Source of the DNA: Acanthosoma haemorrhoidale
Taxonomy: Eukaryota; Arthropoda; Insecta; Hemiptera; Acanthosomatidae
Direction: 5' to 3'
NCBI GenBank assembly: GCA_930367205.1
Contig: OV884011.1
Span: 85,669,474 to 85,733,473, forward strand
Length of the DNA: 64,000 bases
Part shown: piece by piece, positions 1 to 15,000 of the stretch
Position numbering within the stretch: position 1 is the stretch's first letter
How the letters are laid out: each line of letters starts with the position of its first letter
Translations under genes and position numbers: made by a program
The notes under the pieces: generated by a model
Databases searched by the model: none
What the model was told of the DNA's origin: nothing
What the model saw: only the letters and a program-made list of their open reading frames with translations

Positions 1-88
1 GTTGCTCAATCTCTGTTTCAAATGAGGACTTAGTTCATCGAGCGACTCGACCTTTTTCAACTCATCTAACATATCTTCCGATACTGAC
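1..88 (-). CDS. TOPBP1: TopBP1 exon 20 (continues past the left edge)
   Basis: Reads SVSEDMLDELKKVESLDELS and is still open at base 1. ATCTAG acceptor at 89-94. The rest of the gene, expected to include BRCT7 and BRCT8, lies outside. Confidence 0.78.
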
Positions 89-3000
89 CTAGATTTAAAA
101 ACAGAAAATAATAGATATTTCAAAAAGATCATTATGAAATAATAATAAGTGATGAAAACATATTGCTACTTTGGAAATGTTAAGGGAGATGTCTGTTCTA
201 TAATAGCAGTATTTTTGATCAAAAATACTTTTTTAGAAACTGATGAGAATATTCCAGCTAGAAATGGGACATTCCTTGCTCTTTCGCTCTCTATATCCTT
301 AATTTTATTTTTATACATTGGGGACATTCCTGGAAAGTAATGTTGTTTTTTTACATTTAATCCAAACAGATAAATTTTTAACATGTTTCTGTTTTTAATC
401 AATGATGTAATGTCACCCTCATTATCAATAACCTTTTGCCAACTAGTTTGCACATTTTCAATGCCAAATCGATAAAAATCAATTAGTTTTTGAGAAAAAT
501 ATCTGGAGATGGCATTTTGGACATCATCCAAATTTTCAAATTTTTTGCCAATTAGAAAATGTTGTAGCAATCAGAATAAATGGAAATGTGATGGCACAAT
601 ATCGGGCAAGATTGGTGGTTGAGCCTGGAAATGAAAAATGGGTCCTCTATGCTAATCCAAAACGCAAAAAGCAGGGGCTCTCTCTGAATGAACCGCCATG
701 AAATACAGCTAAGCCAAGTTTACACCCCAAAAAGGCGTGTTTGGCGGATCATTCGCAGGGTAGTTCAATTTTAATTGCTGAAACCTGGACAAACTGTGAA
801 TGCAGACCTTTACAGTGAACTATTGGATTGAGTAAATCAATCCTTAATTGAAAAATGACCAGGGATTGTCAACAGATAAGGCGTTTTCTGCAACACGATA
901 ATGGGAGACCACACTACGCAAGAGGAACCCTGGAAAAAAATAATGAATTGGGGTGGGAGGTATTGCCTCACCCACCATACTCACCCGATATTGTGCCATT
1001 GGATTTCCATTTATTCCGATTACTACAACATTTATTAAGTGGCAATAAATTTGCAAAGTTGAATGATGTCCAAAATGTCATCTCCAAATATTTTGCTCAA
1101 AAACCAATTGATTTTTATTGATCCAGTATTGAATATGACATTACTTTCCGGGCCCCCTATTATCTCCAAAAAATACACTTTAGTTTATAATTTATGTAAA
1201 TTTTTTTTTTTTAGTAAAATGTAACTTTAACTGAAAAAGTGAAAAAGATTTATAAACAATAATTAAAAAAAAAACACTCTAATATTTTAAAATAGGATTA
1301 CCAAATAAAAATATTAAATCTATTGTAACCGTTCTGAAATGGAACAAACGGTTGTTGTACAGTAGTTTAGGAAATAATTGTATTAACTTGTATTATTTGA
1401 GGTTTCCATTAATGTTTTATAATTTTGCGACCTGCTGTTAATTCTAGATTTAAGTATCGATTTACATGTGATATTTTTTTTCAATAAAAAACTATTTTAG
1501 AGGTGTTCTCCATATTCCCTGTTATTATTTTCCTAAATCCGTGTTAAGTTCCTTTAGCTTGCCAACCATCCTTTTCAGCGTTCCTTGACGAGTCTAAGTC
1601 TAGGAAGGAGCCAGGGGTTACACTATTAATCAAATATGTATTTTTTTTTTTGTTTTGAAACAAACAAAAGATAACCACTCAACAACTAACATGCTAGTGA
1701 TGTAACACTTATGAATTATTTTTTTAATTATAATATTTATTAGCTTACTGTGATTCAGATATCTTTGCTTGGAGAGCTGAGAATATTGAGTCAGGATCAT
1801 GTAAATTTTTCAAATTTTCTTTCTATAAAAAAATTTTTTTTTATACATAAGTTGGTTGCAAAGAACATATATAAAGTTATAGAAAACTCTAAAAGCTGGT
1901 ACATACTTCCCAAATAGCTGAGTTATTCTTTGATCCACTTTCTGACTCAGTGTCTTTTGCCCAATCGGAAAATGGTCCCTGAAAAAAATTATTTATTATT
2001 TGAATTGATCAAAAATAATACTTGATATTTATATATAATAATACTCCAAAGTTGTTATTAAATAATATGATCATGGAGAAAGAAAAGATAAAATAATCAT
2101 CTGTAAATGATGGGCAGTAATAATAATTATTAATCATAGTGGGACCTATACCCCAACAAAAATTGACAATATAAATAAAAACTCTGTATTACTTAATAAT
2201 CATCTGGTCAAGCAAAAGGCAGTCTACTGCGGCAGACAGGTGAACAGTTTTGATTTTTTGCTAAATTCACTTGGCCTAGAGGCATGTACATTCAAAAATT
2301 TGAGAAAAAGTGGTCTTCAAAAGAACTCAACTCACAGCATAGTCTGTGAAACTCGCCAAACTCCTCATTTTCATTTATTTCATGCACCCAGTTTCATTTT
2401 CGTCTTGCTTGACACATAGCGAACAAAAGAAGCAATTCTTCTTCATTGGAAGAACTGCTGGACATGTTGAATTAAACAAGAAAAGAAAAGGCAAATCCAC
2501 CAAGAATTAGAAAAATCCCACAACATTAAAGAAATGTGCACTTGATTGATTGTGAATCTTTTCACACTGGTCCGTCCGCTGGGACCTATCCACATTCTGT
2601 TTGACTACTCTATTCCATGGCCGATTGCAGATTTTGGGTCCATGTTCTGCTTGACCGAGCTTAAGGGTTTTAACAATTTTACTAATCACTCCCTCTTGAT
2701 TAATTTCTTAAGTTTTACTGAATTATTTTAATTAACATGTAAATTAAAAAGTAGTTTATCTAAATTGGCTCATTGATTGATAATGTGTATGGTAAATTTT
2801 AAATTTAAACAACGGCCATCATTATATATAAATGTTTGAACATTGTAGTCATAAATCTGTTTTCGTGTTTTTTTTGTATTATAGTCCACCTCTCTAACAC
2901 ATTATTAAACAACATGTCAAAACCTTTAATTTAATCCTCCACACAATATGCCAGGAAAACAATTTTTTTTTCATTACACAATAATTAACTGATTAATGAC

Positions 3001-6000
3001 ACACGTTATTTTTCATTGGATTATTTTAGTTTTTAGGATCATCAATAATGGAAATTTAAAAGAACTACTGTGCAAAATATCAGTGCATTGAGATCATTAA
3101 TTTGATACCGTACTCAATATGATAGCATTTTTTTAAAATACAGTGTAATTCGCTTCGAATTACCTTCAAAGATCTTCAAAGGGCCTAGGGATTCAGATCG
3201 TCATACCTGAACTTAGTTATATCCGGATTGAAAAGAAAATGTTTGATATAAGTCATACGAACCTACATTTTGCAGAAAATCAATTTATTATCATAAATTA
3301 TTAGATAAAGATCAATGTAGAAAGTATGATGTTAGTTTTATTACATACATAATTATTATTAATTTGCTGATGTTTTAGAAAATTATTCAGTTATAGCGGT
3401 TTGTTTAAATTAGAAGAATAAGATTAAAGATTAAGATTAAGATTTTTTTAAAGGCATTGATACTTCTGGTGAATTTATTTCTCTATATACCATAACAAAA
3501 GTACACATCTGATCAAAAGAAAAAACACTTCCAAAATGTACGGCTTTTAAACACAATTACTTCAGCATCGCCATCCATCACCTTTTGCACTTTCATCTTC
3601 ATATTTAAAATAGACGAGACAATATCGTCATCACTCAGTTCTTCAGTGTTTTATCTCCCCCCAGAGAACATTATTAGAAACACCGCTTTCTAAACGTTCA
3701 ATTATTTTCACTTATACAGCAATAGAAAAGAATGGCGCTTTCTGCTAATGATAGATCGATTGACTGTAGCTCCACCTCTGGATTGTAGCACAATTGATAA
3801 AAAGTAAGTTATACGTAGTTACTCACCTGCTTATTAGTCCTCAGAAATAATAAATACCTGAAAGGTACTATCATGATACTGTGAAGTCTCCTGTACCTCC
3901 TGGGATTTTTTCGAAAGGGGAGTAGTTATTTTTGAGGATAAAGCAAGCAGTGTGTTCGGATGAGTAAAAATGTGGACAATAAAGCGATGCAATCTGTTCA
4001 ACTATGTCTTTAGGACTCTGATTTCCCATGCTCGTCATCCTGCACTGGTTGGCCCTAAACTGGTCACGTGATCTATGGTTGGGAAGTTTGTCAGTAATTT
4101 GAACAGCGGAGAGGAATGCTGGGAATTCAGTTGTTGATTGATGTTTGAAAGGAGGCGAGGTCAGTTGTTTAGAATTGCATAAGAAGTGTGGTGTTGATGA
4201 TGGCTTGTTGCATTTTGCGGATGGTCTTACATATTTGACGTGAGGGCCATCACAATTAGTATTTCCTCATACATCATATCGACAGAATCTACAGGAGACC
4301 ATTGAGGCAGCATTATATTTGGAGTGTCAGGATCAACAAAACACAATACTTGGGCTAAAGCAAGACAAGTAAAGACAGAAAAATTGTGAAGAACTTAAAA
4401 ACAGTATACGTCTTATTTTTATGTTTATTTATTATTAAATTATTATTTATATTTATTTATAATAATTTAATTTAATTATTTATTATTAGTAAATGTTTGG
4501 TTGGTATAAGTTAAAAAAGTTCCATTAATTTTTTTTATATTATTAAATTGACAAAATATTACATAATTGCTTGCCACCAACATGGGGCTTTTTCATATTT
4601 GTTTAAAAGGCCATCAATAAATATTAAAAAATGGCTACCAACGGGCCAATTGTAAAGGGGTTAAAATAGAAACATACATTGGTTTATGAAATGGTTCAGT
4701 CTGGTAATGACTGTTAATTCTGGGGAATAAAGAATGATAACTATTAAGAAACAACTAATGAATGAATTTAATAATGATTTAAAAAATTACATGAAGGAAA
4801 TATTTGATAAATATAATAAGGCTGGAAAAATATTATTGTTGAACATACAAATGATTTAAAAAATAGTTTTGAAACTGTTAAAACAGAAAATATAAACCAA
4901 AACATAGAACCAGGTGAACAGAATAATTTAACCATGAAATTAAATGAAAATTGAGATGTTTTGAATTGTGGAAATAAAGAAAAGCTAAGTGTGGAAACGG
5001 CCATAGATAAATTTGATATTATTAAAATGGGGGCAATTGGTAGCTTTGAACCAAATAAATTCATAAAGAATAGAAAAATTTGAAATGCAAATCGCCCAGA
5101 TTAATTTTGAAAAAGGTGTTCAAATAGGAGTAACTAATTATTTGATTAAAAATGCAACTGATGAAATTTTAAACATTCACATAAATTCAAACACACTTGT
5201 CAAAGTTTTTATTGTCTGAGTAAGTAATCATGGTAATTTTAAAAAATCCGTTTTAAGATCAACAGAGGAATATCGAAAACAAAAATACAAGAAAAGGAGA
5301 CACCACTATCTCGATGAACATCTTTGAGGATTTGAGAGATAGAAACAGAAATTTCTGTCCTTCTACACATTTGGTTATATTATGCTTCTATAAAAAATTA
5401 TTAAATTTATATGAATGAATATTATCAGATGTCAGATACAAATAAATTCTAGAAGGCCCAGAAGAGAAGAGAAAAGAGTGGGAGTAATCAGTCCAGGGAT
5501 AGAGAGAGAGAGAGAGAAGTGAGCCTTTGTTTGGTGAGACAAGTGAGCAGTTGAAAGAGTAGGTGTTGTTGAAAGAATAGTGGCTATTACAGTGAGAATA
5601 ACCATGAGAAGGGTTCATATACATGTGTAAAAAATAAAACCCCAGCCCAGCAAATGAGAAGTATTAATCAAAAATCAGTCCCAAAATAAGAAGCCATCTA
5701 TTGAGGAGAAAGAATGTACTTATAGTTTAAGTTATATAACTTGTAAGACTTTTCAAATAAGGGTTGAACCAATAACCTTTGGATTTAAATTTAACTGTAA
5801 AACTTTTAATGTTTGTGACTCATTTTCTAATTTCAAAAAATATAAATTTATTACAATATATCTTATATTTTCAACTGCTGCTATAGCAAAGGCAAACTAT
5901 CTCTCAGTAACATAAAATTAAGGTCTCAGCCTATTGTCCCTCCCTGCCACCTGTGGTGGCACACAAATCTGTGCCCACTATGGTGTAATGTTTACAGTCA

Positions 6001-9000
6001 TTAAGAGAGTTTGGCCACAGAGAATTAACACTGACAGAATCGCCACTGATAAGAGACAAGCTCAGTCGGTAGAGCACCTGACTGGATACCATGGAAGTCC
6101 CTGAGTTAAAGTCTCGATTCTGCTAATAACTACTAGTAATAGTAAGATCTAACAGTACACAACAAAAATTGATAATATGAAATGCTTTACTATTTCCAAA
6201 ACTTGAAATATAACATAGAATATGATTGGCTAGGGAAGGTAGTATTCATAACCTAATGAAAAAAACATTGAAAGCAATTAAATCAATAGAGGGATTGATT
6301 GGTTGAAGAAACAAACTGTATCTATTAAACTTCTAGAAGATTTTTTTTACAAAATTATGGAGCTTATACGTTTTCATTAACCAAAAATTTATTTTTCTTT
6401 AGATTAAATTCTGCTTTTAGCTACTTGAAAATTCTCTTATTTAATTTAAAAAGAAAAGTAAGTGTAAAAACTTATTATTGTTACACAGTTGATTTAATTT
6501 TAAAAAGAGATACATTTATTTCTAGTCTAATAATCTCCTGTTAAAATTTTTAATTTTGTTCTTTATTTTAAGCCTAAAACACATTATTTGTTGAGATGTT
6601 ATTGTTTTATAATAAAGTGAAGTTCCATTAGTGAACAGTTTAGTACCTCATGTGACATTTCTATATCAATGTTCATATAAAATATAAAAATTGTGAGAAA
6701 TAAAATAAAGGAGTCAAATTAACTAAACTTACATTTTTTAAAAGCTTTCCTGTATTTTGTTCAATACCATCAATTTTAATACCTCCGTACTTAACCCAAA
6801 GTTGTTTTTTAATGACATCTGTGGGCTAAAAAGAAACATGTTTTATGAGAACTTAATAATTAGAAACAAATGATAATGAAGTTTTTGGAAGAAGGGTGAG
6901 ATGTTTTGTTTTAAAAAAAGTATGCCAGTTGGAAAACTATGAGTTTTCGTACCGTGGAAAGTCTCCTGTTTCTTCCAGACTCTGACCTGGGACTTCCTTC
7001 GTAAAGGTCCGGAAGTCCATCTATCCACTGTTTCCATCTCTTCCTTGTGCTCGGGGAAGGAGTATTTTCTGAAAATACCTTTCCATAAGGTGTATCTGGA
7101 GTTTCAACATGAAATGGAGAAAGACCTGCACTGCCTGGAACTGACATCTAAAATACAGATATAATCAGAAATAACTTATTTTTTTCTAATATTCTGCTTG
7201 GAAGGAATCTAGAAGGCTATACTCTTCTAGCTAAAAATATTAATTACATTAGTAAAATAATCTATTGTCTACACATTATTCATAATGGGATGGAATTTAG
7301 AGGCATCCACTTTAAATATTTAGGAAATTGATTAACAATGCAGAGCAGCAGTACCAAAGACATTGGAGAAAAAATAAAGGAAGAGAAATCATTACAATGT
7401 TAAGCTACAACCTGTGGATTGCACAAGAGCAGTCCGTAAAAAAAAAAAAAAACTATTACATTTCTTCTTCGCATGCAGCATAAATATATGTAATCACCAC
7501 TGAAAGTCATCTTGATATAAAAAAAAGACGGGGGTATCATAATAACTTGTACAGCTTCCTGAGACCATCACCATATTCTCTCAAAAAGTGGCAACACTGA
7601 TTACAGTAAAAAAAGGGTTTAGAAGTGAGGCCTACATTTTCCACTTGAACAGCAGACATATTATTTCTGCTTTACTCGCTGTCCTATACTGAGTGAAGAG
7701 GAAATATAGCAGTAGAGGGGCGCCAGGGACAACGATCAATGGCAGGACTAAGATGAATTTGGAGAAGAAAAAGCAAATCTATTTTCATTTTGTAAAATTT
7801 TACTTTAACACAATTTAGTTTTCAATGTCTTTATTTTTTTGTATCGAGCCCATGACTTTCATCTCTTGAAGTTATCAATTGTTAAAGGTTCCAAAACCCC
7901 ACTCCCTCATGGACTTAACTAGTTTTAAATCTAGTTCAATCCTATCCAATACTTTTCATCTTCAAAAACCTAAGCCTGATCAAATCAATTCCTAAAATGG
8001 AAAAATATATTCCCCAAATCACTGGACATTTCATATTCCCCCTAAAACTGTTCAAACAATCCTATCATCTCATTTCTCAACCAACTTCTTCTTTCCTCCT
8101 TAATCCTTCCCTACATTTTGACTACAGCTGTGTTGTTAAAGGTGGACTCTTTCATGATATCGATGAAAAACTATAACCTCTTATGAACTGGTTCCCTTTG
8201 GGATTGAGAGACTACTAATTAGAAGAAATAAAGCTGTAAATATGTAATACATAATAATTTAGACACACATAGCACTCACAATGACATGTTTACTGGTTAA
8301 CTACTGTCTCACAACTGGCATCGTTCTGATGAATGTGTGCTACACTAGTTCACGTTTATACAGGCCTGAACCAGCACAACAGTAGCAATGCTACCCTTTG
8401 AGTTAGCTCATTTGGTTCCATCATAATTATAATGCTCTAGGAGCTTTTACTTGACAAAGGACAAAAAATTAAAAAGAAAATAAACTTAAAATAACAAAAA
8501 AAATTGCATTAAGTACACATATTGGGTACTTGTTAGACAAAAAAAATGTTGACCAGTGTAATTATCATAACCAGACCATGACAAATGGGAGCTGTTGAAA
8601 GGTTGCCAATTAAAGAATATTTTTTGAAAAGAAACGAACATCAGTGTAACTTATACTTAAATAACAGATATAACCCTAATAAACTTTGAGATTTAAAAAC
8701 TTGCAGATAAATATTTAGTGAATTCAATTTTAGTTTAAAGTTTATAAAAATACATATTTTAAAATTGTATGTTATCATTAAAATATTTTTTTATTTCATT
8801 ACAATTATAAAAACATTGGTAATTTGAATACCCTTTTCATTGCTGCATTTATAGGAGTTATATCATTGGGTCCGTCGGGAATAAATTCCTCTACTTCCAT
8901 TAGCTCATTGACATCTACGGACTGAGAGATGCCTTTGTCTCTGTCTAAACTACTCCTAGATACTAAACCTAGAACAACATCATTTACATTTATTTTTAGC

Positions 9001-12000
9001 AGTTCAATTAGCATAATAATATAATAGGTTAATTATAAACAAATGAAAAAATAATTCTACCATCTTCAAGAGATTTTTCGATGGTTTGTGAGACCTGCTC
9101 TACGTTTATTAATTCAACTTGACCAATAAGCCACTCTGGTGTCTGGACAGGGATTTCCCATTTCAAAGCTGCTTCATATTTCTTCCCAAACGCCTCCTTA
9201 CAAATCAAGTGAGTGGATCTTTTAACACCTTTGTCTGGATGATCACTCCTTGAAAACATGTCTTGGACTCTGTATGAATGAAATTATTATGATATTAACA
9301 ACTAATATATTGTAATGATATTTTATATATAACACTAGGTAGTTAAGACATAGCTATTTCTACCAAACCCAACCGAAATGACGGATTATTAAAAATTAAG
9401 TTACAATAGAATATTTTTATATTTATTGATTTATTACTACTATCTTCCATGTTATGGAATTATTACCATTATTATTCCATGTTATGGAATTATAACTTTT
9501 ACATATAAGAATGGCAATAATAAGTCATCATTAAGAGTTTTTATTCAAAAAGTAGAAAATCTACTACTAAGTCTACGAAACTACCTTCTGAACAATGACT
9601 TTGACATTTTCTCGGATGTGATGACGTTGGATAACTACATAGCCCTCAAACTATAAAGAACTGAGAACCAAGAAGCCATTCCTTTGCCTCCCTTACAGAT
9701 ATATGGAAAACATTAACACCTTTAGATTTCTTTGTATGGGGTTATTTGAAGTTAAAGGTGTATGTCAACAAGCCCACATCCACCCGTGCATTAAAAGAGG
9801 AAATTCAACGCTGCATTAATAAAATTCAACCACATTTATGCCAAATGGTCATGGAAAATTTCGACAAAAGAGTGCGTATGTACCAGGAAAGTCGTGGAGC
9901 CAATTTGCCCGATGTATTATTCCATAACTAACCCTATCATATTTACTTTATAATTCAATAAAAAAAATAACAACAAAAATACTAAAAACTGTGTTTTCTA
10001 TTTAAATCAAATCTTGCGTTAATTCTGGGACACCCTTTATTATCCTTTCATTTACTTTGAGTGAGCAATTGGTATTGAACCATATTTAATCCATTTTAAC
10101 TTCGATTTCAGCTGTGAAATAAATAAGCACCAATCAATCATCTGGTAAATAGTCAGGAAGACACATTTTTTCCAGGAGTCTAATTTTGTGACAAAATACA
10201 AGATTGTCTCCTTGAGAGCAGAAGGGTAGCCAGCCAGCCATGCCTTTTTTCTTGTACAGTGAAAGGTAATTTTGGTTCCTTGTTCCAGGAGCCTCAACAA
10301 AATGAAGTTAGAACTGCATGTTAAAAAAAACTCTGATATAAAAAAGTAGAGCAGATAGAGAAAAACTGATTTTATATTTAGATTCGACGACCCAAGTATA
10401 GCTAAAATCAGCTCTAAAATCCTAGATATTAAAAAAAGCAACTTTTTTTTTGTAGGTCTGTGTTATTGTTGCTACAAATTCATAAATACTAAAATAAATT
10501 AATATAAAGCACTAATAAACTTAAATAAGATTTAAATTGACAGAAAAAACTTACGTGGCACCTAATCCACCAGCAACATAAACCAACAGTCGCCTTTCGG
10601 CACGACCAAACCCTGATAGTGCAAAAACTGCGCCTTCGAGTTTCTTTTCAGGAGAAAGTAGTCCTGGAAGAGGTCGATGGTAATATTCCAGGTCTTGAAT
10701 CAAACACTCGTTATCATAACAATCCTCCTATTTAAAACAAAAAAAAATTAAATAAAAATAAGTCAAAGTGAATTTAAATTATTATCACCTATAAGGATGC
10801 ACTTTAAATACACAGAAGTTGTATACAGTAGAACTTTCTGAAATGGAATAGAATGGTTAAAAGGTCAAATTGACGGGAAATGAAACACGTATGTTTTACT
10901 TAATTTTTTTTTATTTAAAGTGTTATATTATATACTTCTGGCTTTACAGAATAATATGAAATTGAATTAAAATTAAACAACATAATATGTAACTTAAACA
11001 TCTACATGGTCTTGAGACTATAGGTGGAATCAGTTAATATTTAATAAAGCCGATAATATAAAGAATATTTTATTTATTATTATTTGTTTTACATAAGAAG
11101 TTTGAGATCCTCACTCGTATTGCTACACAAAGTAATGTTCATGCCTTCTTTTGATGGTTTATATCCTCAATGTGTTTGTTTTTCCCCGATGCCAATGTTT
11201 AATTGGGGAGCATTTATAATTTAGGTTGTTTTGCCAATAGCATAAACTTGCTCCGGAAGTTAGTTATTTAAACTTATTGATGAATACTGGTCCAACAGCA
11301 ATGTCAGATAAAACCTTATAACCCGAAATCGAAAATTGTAAAATTCCATGACAAAAACAGACTTACTATACTACTGGACAATGCACCATCTCGCCCATTT
11401 GAAAAACAGAAAAGGGACAACTATTTGCCTACTTACCAATTTACCACCTAATGTATCTTTGTTAATTTATCCCTTGGATCAAGGTGTGATAGCCAGTTCA
11501 AAAATAAGGCACGGAAAGACTTTTCTTCGTTTTATTCTTGAAGAACAGGGACTACACTACTCTCCCCCTCATTACCCCGGATAATCTAGGTTGTATGTAC
11601 ATACAAATAATTGATATTGTAATATAATGTACTGACTGTTTATGTATGTTGTAATACTTATAATGTTAGTGTCTCTACATGCTGACTATTTGTTAAGTCC
11701 TTGTCAAACACAACAAATAAAATCGAGTTAACAATTATTAATAAATTAATCCTGTGGAGATTTATTTATGAATTTACTTTAAATTATTTATAATTATAAA
11801 AATCTCAAGTTGGATTCTGACAAACTAAACACTCATCAACCTAAATTTACTTTACTATCTTTAAACATTAAAATCTATAACTATACAGGAAAACAGGGTT
11901 TGTGGTCGTAACTGTGGAGAAATGTAATTAGTACTTGTGTACTCACAATCGTCTTGAAATTCGCAAATGTCCCTGTAATTGGCTAGGCGAATGAAGAATT

Positions 12001-15000
12001 TTCCTATCTGCTTAGGTGTTGGTCTTCTAGATCTTTTCAACCCACAATGCTCAATATTCTTCAGGATCTAAGACTTAAGCATATCACACCTCGTCTAACA
12101 CCTTCAGACATGTCTTGCAAGCGTAAGTCAACTCGCAATCCCTGTCTCAATGTTGCTCGCTCGGATCCTCATACCAGAAAAGAACTGACTTGTTTGCATT
12201 CCATAAAAGGTGGTCATAGTTTCAGTTCCAATCCTCCTTATATATGTTCCTCTCTCCTTAGTAGCGTGTGACCTATTCTAAGTGTCACCACCCTCTACAC
12301 ACGGTTTTTTTTATTCCTTGTGTGACATTGAGCCTTTATACTAAATAAACTTTATAATTCTAGTTTACTAAAGTAAGTAAATTTAATATTTTTAAGGAGT
12401 AATTTGGAAGAGAGAAAATAAATTATAAAAAGTTTAATTTCAATCAAGTGACTAGAACAGTTGGGAAGAGGGTCAGTAATTGGAACAGCTGACATTAACG
12501 CTGGTAGTTCAGTTGTTTAGAGATGCTGGAAAAAAAAAATTTTCTTTTAAGTAAATCTGTTAATTAGTTTTCCTGTTAGTTAGCTAATTGGCATTACCAG
12601 CTTGATTGCAAAAGTGTGCATTATTTTTAGAAAATATGTATGTATTTGTTTAAAAATATGTCAGATTTTAAGATGAATATCACTTGTTCTCGCTTATTCC
12701 ATCATAAAAGAAAATTAAACTAGCAAATCTTTCATACTATTTATGCTCTATTAACCCCTTGACACACAAATAAAATCCGCGTCGATGTGATATATATTGC
12801 AAAGATAGTGTGGTAGGACCAAAAAAGTTAACAAGGCATAATTTTTGAAAATATGGGTGTTTCTATTATTTTTCACTTTGACCAATACATATCTATTTTA
12901 GATTTTTTTATCTGCGACATTATAATGCAAAATATACTCTAACTTAATCATTTGTTAGTGGATACCAGTCCTTGTTCATTTTTGTATTCTGTTCCATTTC
13001 CATTTGTGCTGCATATCTATTCATTTCAAAAAAGTCATCACATAAAACTTGTTTGAAAACACACAGAGGTGTTGCATTTGTATCCAATCTTTGTAGAACA
13101 GAGCAGTTCATGCCTGCAGTTACAGTAAATTGTTTTATATTGACAATATTTTCTTTTTCATATACTGATTATCAGTATTATATACTGAATATCTCTTCCG
13201 ACAGGTATTATTTTATTACTATAATTATATAATTTGTTGAAACAACTCATTTATACTTCCAGGACTACTATTTAATAAGCTTTAAAATTGTAAATGATAA
13301 ATTTAAAACCCAATACATTAGGTGATAAGATTTTACAAATACTTTTCCTTGCTCAGCTTAAATTGATTATTAATAAATATTTTCTATCTTAATTGTATGG
13401 GTATTAGTTTTTATAACTAAAACTATAAAATTAAATAATTTATTAAAGGAAATCAGATATATAAAATCTCAAGGTTAATGGATTCTAATGTGAATTGGAG
13501 AATTCAGATGTTTCATTATTTTTAATGTAGGATATCTTTTATAGTACAGGTTAAATGTAAAGATCATGGCAGGGGCAGGGGGAACACATAGAACCATCAC
13601 ATTAGCAGTAAATGCGTTTGTTTTCATGACTCGTTTCTAGATAACAACATCCAGTGTCCTGCAATGGCTCAGTTACACTAATGTTGCTTTGGTAGTCGTG
13701 CTCTGGCCATTTATGGAGGATTGTAACCAAATTTGACATGGTGATTAATTACCACAAATGGGAGCGAAGCTATAAAAATTATTTTAGAATTTCTATTAAT
13801 TTTTTTATGTGAAAAACAGAAGAAAATACCACAATTTTGCTATTTGTTTTCCATTCTTTGCCTCCTAATTTTTCAACTGAAACAGCAACAATTTTCATTT
13901 GCATACTATTTTGAAGGAGTTAACCCCCCCCCCTCTCCACTCTCATCATTACATTTATCATCCTCTGGTACATCAGATTCGTCACTGCTTGAAATAGGTT
14001 TTGCAAGTTTACGCACATTGAATAGCTTCACTTGAATACTCAACAGTATAAACACTTTGATGACCATTTTCAATCTCACTATCATCACTAGAGTAATCTA
14101 ATATACTTCCATTGTCACTTTCATATAATACATCCAACTGAGACATGTTGTGAGCACTATTTCTAATTTTTACTAATTTCAAATATGTACTATGGCGTTC
14201 ATAGCGCGTGGTCAGTACTTACTGATTACTGCTTTCATCGTGCGTCGTTAACTGGTTTAGCCGGTGCGATTTAGTTTATTGGTACTGTTGAGAGGGGGAA
14301 AACATCTTAAACAAAACAGGATCAAGGGAAGACTGCAGCAGTTAAAGAACCTAATAATATACTGCGTGGCGTTCACCGAAGAAAGTTCTTACCGTCTCGG
14401 AGACGTTAAAGTCTACAATCACACATAAAATAAATGACGTCTCCCAGACATCATTGTATGACAAGGGGTTAATTATTTATAAAGCAAACAGTAGTAGTGA
14501 AAGAGTGCCACAAATACATATATAAATCTATTGGGGTAAAAGGATATGTGTGGTTTTAGTTATTTTCCTACACCGATGATTTTTAAAAAAAATGTGTGAG
14601 CATGAACTGTAGGAAATACTATCCAGTTTGATTTGATATTGCTGTGTTCATCATGAAACAGGCCAGAAAAGGAGCTAGATGTAATGCCTGATACTGATGC
14701 TGAGGCAAGCACAATGTGCCATTAGTGTTAAGAAACTTATATTAAGGCCTTTAGAATCAAAGGGTTGTTTTTTTGTCTCTTCTGTATTAGGAACTCAATG
14801 CCATAATTATTTGTAATTAGTAAGTGAATATACTGTTAAAAGAATACTGCACCTACCACAAATATAATTGAAACAACATTCTTCGCTCTGGGTTTTAAGT
14901 TAACTCCTTCAACTGGCAATATGCTATAATCTGGAACCTCTTTTGAATAGTCCAGAATGATCCTTCCACCCACTTTTTCTATTGAATCTTTTATTTGGTC

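Larger units (their letters stand above)
320..1160. mobile_element. Palindromic pair of mariner half-elements
   Basis: Two C-terminal halves of one mariner family lie in opposite orientation. The left one, on the minus strand, covers about 620 down to 330 and reads LLQHFLIGKKFENLDD, IDFYRFGIEN and WQKVIDNEGD. The right one, on the plus strand, covers about 620-1130 and reads EKWVLYANPKRKKQ, FLQHDNGRPHYA and YSPDIVPLDFHLF, giving 34 residues between the second and third catalytic Asp. Both have lost their N-terminal half and carry stops. The outer ends form inverted repeats: GGAAAGTAATGT at 332-343 and its complement near 1138-1149. Confidence 0.82.

Noticed and set aside
6050..6125. Possible functional tRNA gene
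   Set aside because: A box is good but the T arm and acceptor stem do not pair; better explained as a SINE head or pseudogene.
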